A stretch of DNA of 16,511 nt, taken from NCBI GenBank assembly GCA_003241285.1, contig QFOT01000033.1, positions 1-16,511 on the forward strand, given 5' to 3'. The notes below the pieces were generated by a model. The model made no database searches, had not been told where the DNA came from, and worked only from the letters and a program-made list of their open reading frames with translations. Positions 6,046 to 12,892 of this stretch are shown here, piece by piece (position 1 is the first letter of the stretch; each line of letters begins with the position of its first letter). The position numbers and the translations under genes were made by a program. This DNA is from Micavibrio aeruginosavorus (GTDB taxonomy: Bacteria; Pseudomonadota; Alphaproteobacteria; Micavibrionales; Micavibrionaceae).

Positions 6046-7128
6046 ATGTCGGAAGATAGCGAAGACGATGCCTCCAAGACCGAAGACGCGACCCCGAAAA
6101 AGCTGGAGGAAGCGCGCAATAAAGGACAGGTCGCCCAGTCCAAAGAATTGAATACCTGGGTTATGCTACTGGCCGCCACGCTGTTGATCGGCGTATCGAG
6201 CGGTAGTCTTTTCACTAATTTCCGTGAATATCTGACGGTCTTTATAGAGCAGCCGCATATGCTGGGATCGGGGCCGGGCGGCATCGGGGCTGTGCTGGTT
6301 GGTATATCTTACAAAACCATTGGTCTGATCGCGGTTCCATTAATCATCCTGTTTTTTGCCGCGCTTATAGGGCCTTTCGCACAGGTCGGATTTCTGGTGG
6401 CGCCGGAAGTGCTGAAATTCGACTTCAGCAAGGTATCCCCGATAAAAGGATTCGGACGGCTGTTTTCCATGCGCTCTGTCGTCGAATTCATCAAGGGACT
6501 TTTAAAAATAACGGTGATCGGCGTCGTCGGTTTTACCCTGATTTATCCCTACATGAACGGCCTCGAGCATACGATGGGGCAGTCGGTTGGCGTTATGCTG
6601 GCCAATCTTCATTCGATGACGATGAGGATGTTGATCGGCATGCTGGTCGCACTTTTGATCATCTCTATCGCCGATGTTTTGTATCAGCGCTGGGAATTCG
6701 GCAAGCAGATGCGCATGACGAAACAGGAAATAAAGGATGAGTATAAGCAGACGGAAGGCGATCCGCATATCAAAGGTAAGCTGAAACAGCTTCGCTATGA
6801 GAAAGCGCGCCAGCGCATGATGCAGGCGGTTCCCAAGGCTGATGTCATTATCACCAACCCGACTCACTTTGCCGTTGCCCTGAAATACGATACTGAAACC
6901 ATGGACGCCCCAACGGTTGTCGCCAAGGGCGTCGATGAAGTGGCGTTTCGTATACGGGAGCTGGGCAAAGAACATAATGTCGAGATCGTCGAAAACCCGC
7001 CGCTCGCGCGCTCGCTATATGCCGATGTCGAACTGGATCAGGCTATCCCGCCAGAGTTGTTCAAAGCCGTCGCGGAGGTTATCTCCTATGTTTTCCAAAA
7101 ACGCGGTAAATTGCCTCGCAAGACGTGA
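6046..7128 (+). CDS. flhB: Flagellar export substrate-specificity switch protein FlhB
   Basis: FlhB is the export-gate protein that switches secretion from rod/hook to filament substrates. The 360-residue protein begins with the usual acidic, charged N-terminus (DKTEDATPKKLEEAR-like, here SKTEDATPKKLEEARNKGQV). Four membrane segments follow (near residues 40-60, 85-120, 145-175 and 195-215). The cytoplasmic domain carries the autocleavage motif NPTH at residues 271-274 within VIITNPTHFAVALKYD. Cleavage between Asn and Pro is known for the family. The last conserved helix is ELFKAVAEVISYVFQ. It is the last flagellar gene of the plus-strand series. A shorter paralogue of its C-domain is encoded at 2366-2752. 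Confidence 0.97.
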   Translation: MSEDSEDDASKTEDATPKKLEEARNKGQVAQSKELNTWVMLLAATLLIGVSSGSLFTNFREYLTVFIEQPHMLGSGPGGIGAVLVGISYKTIGLIAVPLIILFFAALIGPFAQVGFLVAPEVLKFDFSKVSPIKGFGRLFSMRSVVEFIKGLLKITVIGVVGFTLIYPYMNGLEHTMGQSVGVMLANLHSMTMRMLIGMLVALLIISIADVLYQRWEFGKQMRMTKQEIKDEYKQTEGDPHIKGKLKQLRYEKARQRMMQAVPKADVIITNPTHFAVALKYDTETMDAPTVVAKGVDEVAFRIRELGKEHNVEIVENPPLARSLYADVELDQAIPPELFKAVAEVISYVFQKRGKLPRKT

Positions 7129-7139
7129 ATGGTTACATC

Positions 7140-7171
7140 TTTAAGGAAATTTAAAGAAATTTAATTATAAT
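7140..7171 (+). promoter_or_regulatory. Three phased TTTAA repeats and -10 box before the inverse autotransporter
   Basis: TTTAA occurs at 7140, 7150 and 7160, i.e. at exact 10-base spacing, with AAA between the first two and the last two. A perfect TATAAT follows at 7166-7171. No sigma-70 -35 hexamer sits 16-18 bases upstream; the first two repeats cover that position, as an activator site would. TTAA-N6-TTAA is close to, but not equal to, the TTAA-N7-TTAA CtrA consensus. The role is inferred. Confidence 0.35.
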
Positions 7172-7218
7172 GCTTTCTAATAAAATGCTTGTTTCTCGTA
7201 TTATAAGTTTTATGAATC

Positions 7219-9852
7219 ATGAAAAATCTGGGGAGACTTTTATTATCTACAATGCTCTTCAGCGCATGGTTTGCGCAGCCTTCGCTGTGTGAAGAAACAT
7301 TCCGCCCCGAACTTGCGCCACGAATTGAATTAAATGGAAAACTGGGAAATAAGCGCAATATAGGCGTAATCGAAGCCTGGATTCCCCTAAAGCAAGACTC
7401 ATATAACGGGCAAGTATTGTATTCAGATCTGCGCTTTATGCAGGATAATATTGATAACGAAGAAGGTAATTTCGGGGTTGGTTACAGGGAGCTTGTTCCC
7501 AAGATTGATGCGATAACGGGCGCTTATGCTTATTTCGATCGTCGTAAAACAAGCTACGGCAATACATTTCATCAGATGACTCTGGGTGGTGAAATTATGG
7601 GAGAAGACCATGATTTGCGCGTGAACGCCTACATACCTTTGTCAGGAAAGAAGAAATGGCAGATTGAAGCGCCCGGACAAAGTGGGCCTTATCTGGCAGA
7701 TACCGGAATTTATTATGATGAGCTAGGCGCTAACCAGATTGAGGAGCCATTAGCAGGATTTGATCTCGAACTGGGACAAAGATTGCCGATTTTCGAAGAT
7801 CAACTGGACAGTTTTCGTATTTTTGGAGCTGTATACGGGTTTTATGGCGATCAATCTGAAGATGTCGAAGGTATCCGTGGGCGTTTTCAGGCGGACATAA
7901 ATGAAAATCTATCGGTTGGAGCCCGGATTCAAAGGGATGGCGTTCGGGGTACGCAAAGCTTTGCAGAGTTGACGTTAAGATTTCCGGCCAAGAAATCCTT
8001 CAGGAAGCATGGGCTTTATTCACGTCTTGATGAAGCGCCTGAGCGTGATGTGGATATTGTATCGAATGCCCGTATCGAAGAACTGGGGCAGAAGAATATT
8101 GCTGTTACAAACATAGAATCCGGCCAGGCCCAGAAAGTCTATTATGTGGATAATAGTAATACATCCGCAGGCGATGGCTCTATTACAAATCCTTTCCGCG
8201 AATTGGCGAATGCGGAAGCGCTGGCGTCGGATCATGACATTATTTATGTCGGGCGCGGGGACGGTACATCCAATTATCAGGACCATGGCGTAACGCTAGC
8301 CTATGCAGGAATGAGGCTCATTGGATCCGGTGTTGATTTCAGCTTTGACGGAACGCGCTTTAATGCTGGTGGCAACTCGTTTGATGGCGTACTGCTAAAA
8401 GCAGCAAGCGGCAATTCTGTTATATCAAACACGGCCGGTAATGGATTGACGATTTCAGGCGATAATATTGAGGTGCAGGGTCTTGCTGTGCAGAATGCCT
8501 CTGCGGATGGAATTTTGGTTACCGGCGATAATGCGTCCCTATCTGTGCTTACGCTTGGAGGCAATGGTGGAAACGGCCTACGCGCTTTAAATGCCGATGG
8601 TCTTCGCGTTTCCAATACTGATTTTGATAATAATGCAGTAGCCGGCCTGTCTTTTCAGGCGGATAGTGAAAGCGTTACAGGGGCGTTTATTCACGGCAAT
8701 ACCTTTGCGGGCAATTATAATTCACTGCTCGTGTCTTCGATTAATGGTGCTAGAATTGATGATGTGGAGATATCCGGAAACCAACTTTCGGATTTTACCG
8801 AGAAAGCGATTTATATATCGGCTGGCGGCATAGGATCGGTGATATCCGATACGCTGATCCATGATAACGAGTTTAAGATAACTGGTGCGGTGGCCGCAGA
8901 TCATGCAGGTGTTTTTACGCTGGCTTCAAACGGAGCGGCTATCGAAGATATAAACATATCAGAAAATTTATTCGAGAATGTCAGATGCTCCGTATGTGTG
9001 CAGGCTTTATCGGGAGGTGACTATACCGGAATTGTATCGATAGAGGATAATGAAATTGACGGGGCCGACAATGTTGGTATCTATGTAGGAAACTCGGATG
9101 CCGGGAGCAGTATAAATTCATTATCAATTCACAGAAATGAAGTTAGTGATTCTGTGAACGGGATATATATAGCTTCGGCCTCGAGTGCATCGCTTGCGAC
9201 GCTTGCATTAAATGAAAATCTGGTAACGGGCAGTACCTATGGAGGTATATCTATTGCAGCCAATAACGCAACTTATACATCTGTTTCGTTACTGGACAAT
9301 ATTACCAATAATAACGGAACGGGTTTGAGTGTTGATAGCCAGGCTGCGGGTCTTATAAGCAACCTGAATATCACGAATCATTGGAGTGAAGACAATAGTT
9401 CGACGGGTATCATGATCCTGGCCGCAGTTGGCGGCCGTATCGGTCCGGTTACTGTTCTCGATTCCATGGTCAAGGATACTGGCTTAGGCACGTACGGTGC
9501 CTTGACTATTATTGCAACCAATTCGAGTTCGACTATAGGCAATGTCAGGGTTCAGGGAGTAACAGTGACTGGAAGCCAGGGGGATGGAGTTTATGTCCGT
9601 GAAGGCACTGGTGCCAATTTCACAGGTCTGGTTGATTTCGGTGGCGCAGGACTGAGTACAGGACAGAATAGCTTCTTTGCAAACCGCCTGGCAAATTCGA
9701 GTACATATAAGGATTTCAGAAGTTGGGGCGGAACACTTACTGTTCGGGCCCAGCAGAACTGGTGGGGACAGGCAACGGGTCCCGCTACGGGGCAGACGCT
9801 GGCTACAAGCTCTACGCTTACGACCACAGGATACCTGACGTCTGCTCCTTAA
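7219..9852 (+). CDS. Inverse autotransporter with beta-helix passenger
   Basis: The 877-residue protein starts with a Sec signal peptide (KNLGRLLLSTMLFSAWFAQP). Residues about 25-256 resemble the intimin/invasin-type inverse autotransporter beta-barrel: repeated amphipathic strands including DNEEGNFGVGYRELVP, ITGAYAYFDRR, FDLELGQRLPIF and ENLSVGARIQRDG, ending in TLRFP. A linker leads to a passenger opening at residue 305 (QKVYYVDNSN, then SITNPFRELANA), a start common in pectate-lyase-like folds. A ladder of I/L/V-x-x-N rungs follows at residues 518-778, every 27-33 residues, and the protein ends with an NWWG motif (847-850). The barrel would sit in the outer membrane and display the helix outside; adhesion or glycan binding or cleavage is possible but no catalytic residues are evident. 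There is no Shine-Dalgarno sequence. ATA codons are frequent compared with its neighbours. Confidence 0.85.
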   Translation: MKNLGRLLLSTMLFSAWFAQPSLCEETFRPELAPRIELNGKLGNKRNIGVIEAWIPLKQDSYNGQVLYSDLRFMQDNIDNEEGNFGVGYRELVPKIDAITGAYAYFDRRKTSYGNTFHQMTLGGEIMGEDHDLRVNAYIPLSGKKKWQIEAPGQSGPYLADTGIYYDELGANQIEEPLAGFDLELGQRLPIFEDQLDSFRIFGAVYGFYGDQSEDVEGIRGRFQADINENLSVGARIQRDGVRGTQSFAELTLRFPAKKSFRKHGLYSRLDEAPERDVDIVSNARIEELGQKNIAVTNIESGQAQKVYYVDNSNTSAGDGSITNPFRELANAEALASDHDIIYVGRGDGTSNYQDHGVTLAYAGMRLIGSGVDFSFDGTRFNAGGNSFDGVLLKAASGNSVISNTAGNGLTISGDNIEVQGLAVQNASADGILVTGDNASLSVLTLGGNGGNGLRALNADGLRVSNTDFDNNAVAGLSFQADSESVTGAFIHGNTFAGNYNSLLVSSINGARIDDVEISGNQLSDFTEKAIYISAGGIGSVISDTLIHDNEFKITGAVAADHAGVFTLASNGAAIEDINISENLFENVRCSVCVQALSGGDYTGIVSIEDNEIDGADNVGIYVGNSDAGSSINSLSIHRNEVSDSVNGIYIASASSASLATLALNENLVTGSTYGGISIAANNATYTSVSLLDNITNNNGTGLSVDSQAAGLISNLNITNHWSEDNSSTGIMILAAVGGRIGPVTVLDSMVKDTGLGTYGALTIIATNSSSTIGNVRVQGVTVTGSQGDGVYVREGTGANFTGLVDFGGAGLSTGQNSFFANRLANSSTYKDFRSWGGTLTVRAQQNWWGQATGPATGQTLATSSTLTTTGYLTSAP

Positions 9853-9920
9853 TACAGGTTGTTTTTTGTAAGAAAACCGATGGCGTTTACTATCACAAAG
9901 GCTTATGGCACACTCTCGGC

Positions 9921-12419
9921 ATGACCCTAGATCACGCTGAATTCATTCGCCGCCACCATAAACCCGAGCATACAGCCGGCACAAAAAAAAACCGTGTCGC
10001 CAGTGTCTGGAGTATCGCTTTCACGGCTCTCGCCTATGTCGGGTTTTGCGTCGCGACCATGCGGGCATTGCAGGTTCATGAAACGGTTTTGTTTGTTTTT
10101 ATCCTGTTGCTGCTAGGAGCCTTGCTGGGCGGTTATGCTATCCAGCTTGTCATCAAATTCTTTTCGCCGCAGGAAAAACAAAGAGCGCTTCTCATTGAAA
10201 TTCTCGAAGCCTCCCAAGGAGCGCGACTGATTACGGATAGTTCGAACGAAGTCGTTTTATCAAACGGTCGGTTCGATGCCATGTGCAAAGATAAAGGCGG
10301 TACTAGTTACGATACGCTTCTGGCTATATTCTCGGATACCGAGGAAAACCGCGCTCATTTTAAAATTCTTGCCGATCAGGCGCATCGCGGATTGACGGAT
10401 CACGCCGATTTAAAAATCGCGCATGGAGATCATGAATTATGGATGCGGGTTTTGGCGCAGCCCGTGCCGGGCTGGGCCGGATATATTCACTGGCGGCTGG
10501 ACGATATTACGGATGAATTCGTTCGCAACCGTTCGATCAGCGAAGAGCGCGAAAAGCTCATCGACTTTACGGATAATGCGCCGGTTGGGTTCTTCTCTGT
10601 CGATGAGCGCGGGCGCTTTGTTTTCGTCAATGCGACACTGGTACGCTGGCTAGGGGCCGATCTCGAAAACATACTGTGGAATGGCATGCTGCACCATTTC
10701 CTGATGGACCCGCCGGAAAGTGCAGCGCCTTACGATATAAAAGAAGATGGCGGTGCGCGCCAGGTATCGGAAGTGCGAATGAAAGGGCCGGGAGGGCGCG
10801 TTTTTCTGGCGACGATCAACCAGACCGTTGTGCATGAAGCGGATGGTCGGGTGCGCACGCGCGGGATCGTCCATGATCTGACCGCAGAGCGCGCCATGCG
10901 CCAGGCCCTGGAGGAGTCAGAAGACCGTTTCCGCAAATTCTTCAAGGAAGCACCCCTCGGTATTGCGATTATCAATTCCGAACTTGTGGTTGAAGAATGC
11001 AATATCGTTTTTGCCGATTTGCTCAAAAAACCCTTGAAAGGAATCGAAGGGCATTCATTCTCCGAAGTTGTTGACAGGGATGACTGGCAAAACGCCATGC
11101 TCAATCTCAACCTTTTGCGGCAAGAGGAAGAAAGCTCCGAACCGCTCGAAATCCGCCTTTGGTCGGAAAGCGCTAAAAGTATTATCCCGGCGCGTATGTA
11201 CGCCAGAAAATTTACCGATAGCGACAAGCTTGCCTTGCACTTTATCGACCTGACACAGCAGAAAAATCTTGAGAACCAGTTTATCCAGTCGCAGAAAATG
11301 CAGGCGGTGGGCCAGCTCGCCGGCGGTATCGCGCATGACTTCAATAACTTGCTGACCGCGATGATCGGATTCTGTGATCTGCTTCTGCTGCGTCACAAGC
11401 CGGGCGATCCGTCTTTCTCGGATATTCAGCAGATCAAACAGAATTCGAACCGGGCGACTAATCTGGTCAGGCAGTTGCTGGCTTTCTCCCGCCAGCAGAC
11501 ATTACGCCCGAAAGTGCAGGACATCACCGATATCCTGACAGAGCTCAATCATCTTATGCGCCGCCTGATCGGCGCGAATATAGATTTGAAAATGACCCAT
11601 GGTCAGGATCTTGGCTACGTCAAGGTCGATGGCGGCCAGATGGAGCAGGTTCTGGTCAATATGGCGGTCAATGCCCGTGACGCGATGCCGGAAGGCGGCA
11701 TGCTGACCATCACGACCAGCCATTTTACCAATACGGATTCTCTGCCGCTCGGCGCCGATATCATGCCGCCCGGGCATTGGGTGAAAATTGAGGTCGAGGA
11801 TACGGGCAGCGGTATCCCGCCTGAAATCATGCAGCGTATTTTCGAGCCGTTCTTTACGACTAAAGATGTCGGGCAGGGAACGGGGCTTGGCCTGGCAACT
11901 GTCTTCGGGATCGTCCGCCAGACAGGCGGTTATTTAACCGTTCATTCGGAAGTCAATGTCGGGACGAAATTCAGCATCTATCTTCCGCGCCTCAATGAGA
12001 TGGAGCAGGATATAGAGGCCCGCCCGGCTCTCGAAGAGGCTGTCGGGGATCTGACCGGAACCGCGCGTATTCTTCTTGTCGAAGATGAAGATGCGGTGCG
12101 TACATTCTCAACCCGCGCTTTGACGAATAAAGGTTATGAAGTTGAAACAGCAGAAAGCGGCGAGGCCGGTTGGACTAAATTTAAAGGGCTGACGAAGCCT
12201 ATCGATCTATTGATCACTGATGTGATCATGCCCGGTATGGACGGGCCGACACTGGCCAAGCAAATTCGTGCCGAGATGCCGAGCTTGAAAATTATTTTCG
12301 TTTCCGGCTACACGGAAGAAAAACTCAAAGACCAGATGGGCGATGGAATCCATTTCCTTCCAAAGCCTTTCTCGCTCAAGCAATTGGCAGCGAAAGTAAA
12401 AGAAGTATTGGATGAATAG
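9921..12419 (+). CDS. cckA: Hybrid histidine kinase CckA
   Basis: CckA autophosphorylates and feeds phosphate through ChpT to CtrA and CpdR, controlling cell cycle and motility in Alphaproteobacteria. From ATG 9921 the protein has 832 residues: two membrane helices (about 31-53 and 57-84), three PAS-like segments (about 90-190, 210-325 and 330-450), and a HisKA domain with GGIAHDFNNLL carrying phospho-acceptor His472. The HATPase N-box follows (MAVNARDAM, Asn584), then DTGSGIP (from 627) and GTGLGL. The C-terminal receiver starts RILLVEDEDAVR, with phospho-acceptor Asp767 in LLITDVIMPGMDG and Lys in LPKPF. The same frame is open upstream to 9723 but overlaps the preceding gene, so that extension is rejected. 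No clear ribosome binding site precedes the start. A run of nine A bases occurs at 9983-9991. The stop is two bases from a convergent small gene. Confidence 0.93.
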   Translation: MTLDHAEFIRRHHKPEHTAGTKKNRVASVWSIAFTALAYVGFCVATMRALQVHETVLFVFILLLLGALLGGYAIQLVIKFFSPQEKQRALLIEILEASQGARLITDSSNEVVLSNGRFDAMCKDKGGTSYDTLLAIFSDTEENRAHFKILADQAHRGLTDHADLKIAHGDHELWMRVLAQPVPGWAGYIHWRLDDITDEFVRNRSISEEREKLIDFTDNAPVGFFSVDERGRFVFVNATLVRWLGADLENILWNGMLHHFLMDPPESAAPYDIKEDGGARQVSEVRMKGPGGRVFLATINQTVVHEADGRVRTRGIVHDLTAERAMRQALEESEDRFRKFFKEAPLGIAIINSELVVEECNIVFADLLKKPLKGIEGHSFSEVVDRDDWQNAMLNLNLLRQEEESSEPLEIRLWSESAKSIIPARMYARKFTDSDKLALHFIDLTQQKNLENQFIQSQKMQAVGQLAGGIAHDFNNLLTAMIGFCDLLLLRHKPGDPSFSDIQQIKQNSNRATNLVRQLLAFSRQQTLRPKVQDITDILTELNHLMRRLIGANIDLKMTHGQDLGYVKVDGGQMEQVLVNMAVNARDAMPEGGMLTITTSHFTNTDSLPLGADIMPPGHWVKIEVEDTGSGIPPEIMQRIFEPFFTTKDVGQGTGLGLATVFGIVRQTGGYLTVHSEVNVGTKFSIYLPRLNEMEQDIEARPALEEAVGDLTGTARILLVEDEDAVRTFSTRALTNKGYEVETAESGEAGWTKFKGLTKPIDLLITDVIMPGMDGPTLAKQIRAEMPSLKIIFVSGYTEEKLKDQMGDGIHFLPKPFSLKQLAAKVKEVLDE

Positions 12420-12421
12420 TT

Positions 12422-12754
12422 TTAAGGTTTGGCGGATGGCGGTGGCGGTGAATTTACCTGTGCTGCGGGTGCGTTACTCGCCTGCGGGCTTATAACATCG
12501 CTAAGGCCAAGCTGTGTTGCCGCCTCGGAGATTTGCTTTGTGAATATATTGCCGATCTCTTCCACGCCTGCTCCGCTCTGAAAGGCTTTTATCAGGTCGC
12601 CGATTAAAGGCGCATCTTTCAGGAATTTTTCAAGATCCTGAAGATTGGATTGAAAGTTAGTGGATGCCCTTTCGAACACATTGGTTAAGTCAATGTTGCT
12701 GAGTTTTACAGGGGCGGGCGCGGTTTCCTGTCGTTGAGCTTTTATATTCGCCAT
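12422..12754 (-). CDS. Hypothetical protein, 110 aa
   Basis: I do not recognise this protein. ATG 12754 is taken as the start; TTG 12760 in the same frame would add two residues. The N-terminal 15 residues are polar. A central region of about 65 residues is predicted-helical by eye (VFERASTNFQSNLQDLEKFL, then IGDLIKAFQSGAGVEEIGNI, then SEAATQLGLSDV). The C-terminus is an Ala/Pro-rich tail ending PPPPSAKP. There is no signal peptide or membrane helix. It converges on cckA and diverges from recA. A TATAGT -10 box lies 11 bases before the ATG and a CtrA-type box occupies its -35 position, so regulation by the CckA-CtrA relay is plausible. The gene could be spurious, but the promoter arrangement and codon choice argue for it. 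Confidence 0.55.
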   Translation of the reverse strand: MANIKAQRQETAPAPVKLSNIDLTNVFERASTNFQSNLQDLEKFLKDAPLIGDLIKAFQSGAGVEEIGNIFTKQISEAATQLGLSDVISPQASNAPAAQVNSPPPPSAKP

Positions 12755-12765
12755 GCCCAAAGCGT

Positions 12766-12792
12766 ACTATAATTACGTTAAATCAACATTAA
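12766..12792 (-). promoter_or_regulatory. CtrA-type box over the promoter of the small minus-strand gene
   Basis: TTAA (12778-12781), seven bases, TTAA (12789-12792) is an exact match to the TTAA-N7-TTAA consensus bound by CtrA in Alphaproteobacteria. On the minus strand a -10-like TATAGT (12771-12766) lies so that the box overlaps the -35 position (about 12789-12794), the usual geometry for CtrA-regulated promoters. It also lies eight bases before the LexA box of recA. Function is inferred; a single match in AT-rich DNA can arise by chance. Confidence 0.5.
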
Positions 12793-12800
12793 TTTGAATT

Positions 12801-12815
12801 GTTCTATTTTCGTTC
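12801..12815 (+). promoter_or_regulatory. LexA (SOS) box of recA
   Basis: GTTC (12801-12804), seven bases, GTTC (12812-12815) matches exactly the direct-repeat LexA operator known in Alphaproteobacteria. It lies 78 bases before the recA ATG. A weak promoter, TTTACA (12816-12821) with TACAAA (12839-12844) at 17-base spacing, immediately follows, so bound LexA would block polymerase. recA is therefore expected to be induced by DNA damage. Confidence 0.8.
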
Positions 12816-12823
12816 TTTACAAG

Positions 12824-12852
12824 CAGGAACAAAATAGGTACAAATGTTCCTG
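12824..12852 (+). repeat. Perfect inverted repeat in the recA leader
   Basis: CAGGAACA (12824-12831) and TGTTCCTG (12845-12852) are perfect 8-base arms around a 13-base spacer. The right part, GTAC-N4-GTTC, is one mismatch from the GAAC-N4-GTTC operator of Gram-positive LexA. It overlaps the candidate -10 box, so it may be a second operator or an RNA hairpin in the leader. Confidence 0.45.
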
Positions 12853-12892
12853 TATTCAGATAGAGCAGAATCAGTCAAAACAGGAGATAATT

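Noticed and set aside
9723..9920. 66-residue N-terminal extension of the cckA frame
   Set aside because: It overlaps the well-supported end of the autotransporter gene in another frame, and its sequence is unlike any CckA N-terminus; ATG 9921 directly precedes the expected membrane helices.
12794..12892. 33-residue upstream extension of recA
   Set aside because: It contains the LexA box and the inverted repeat, begins at TTG without a ribosome binding site, and ATG 12893 has a good AGGAG.
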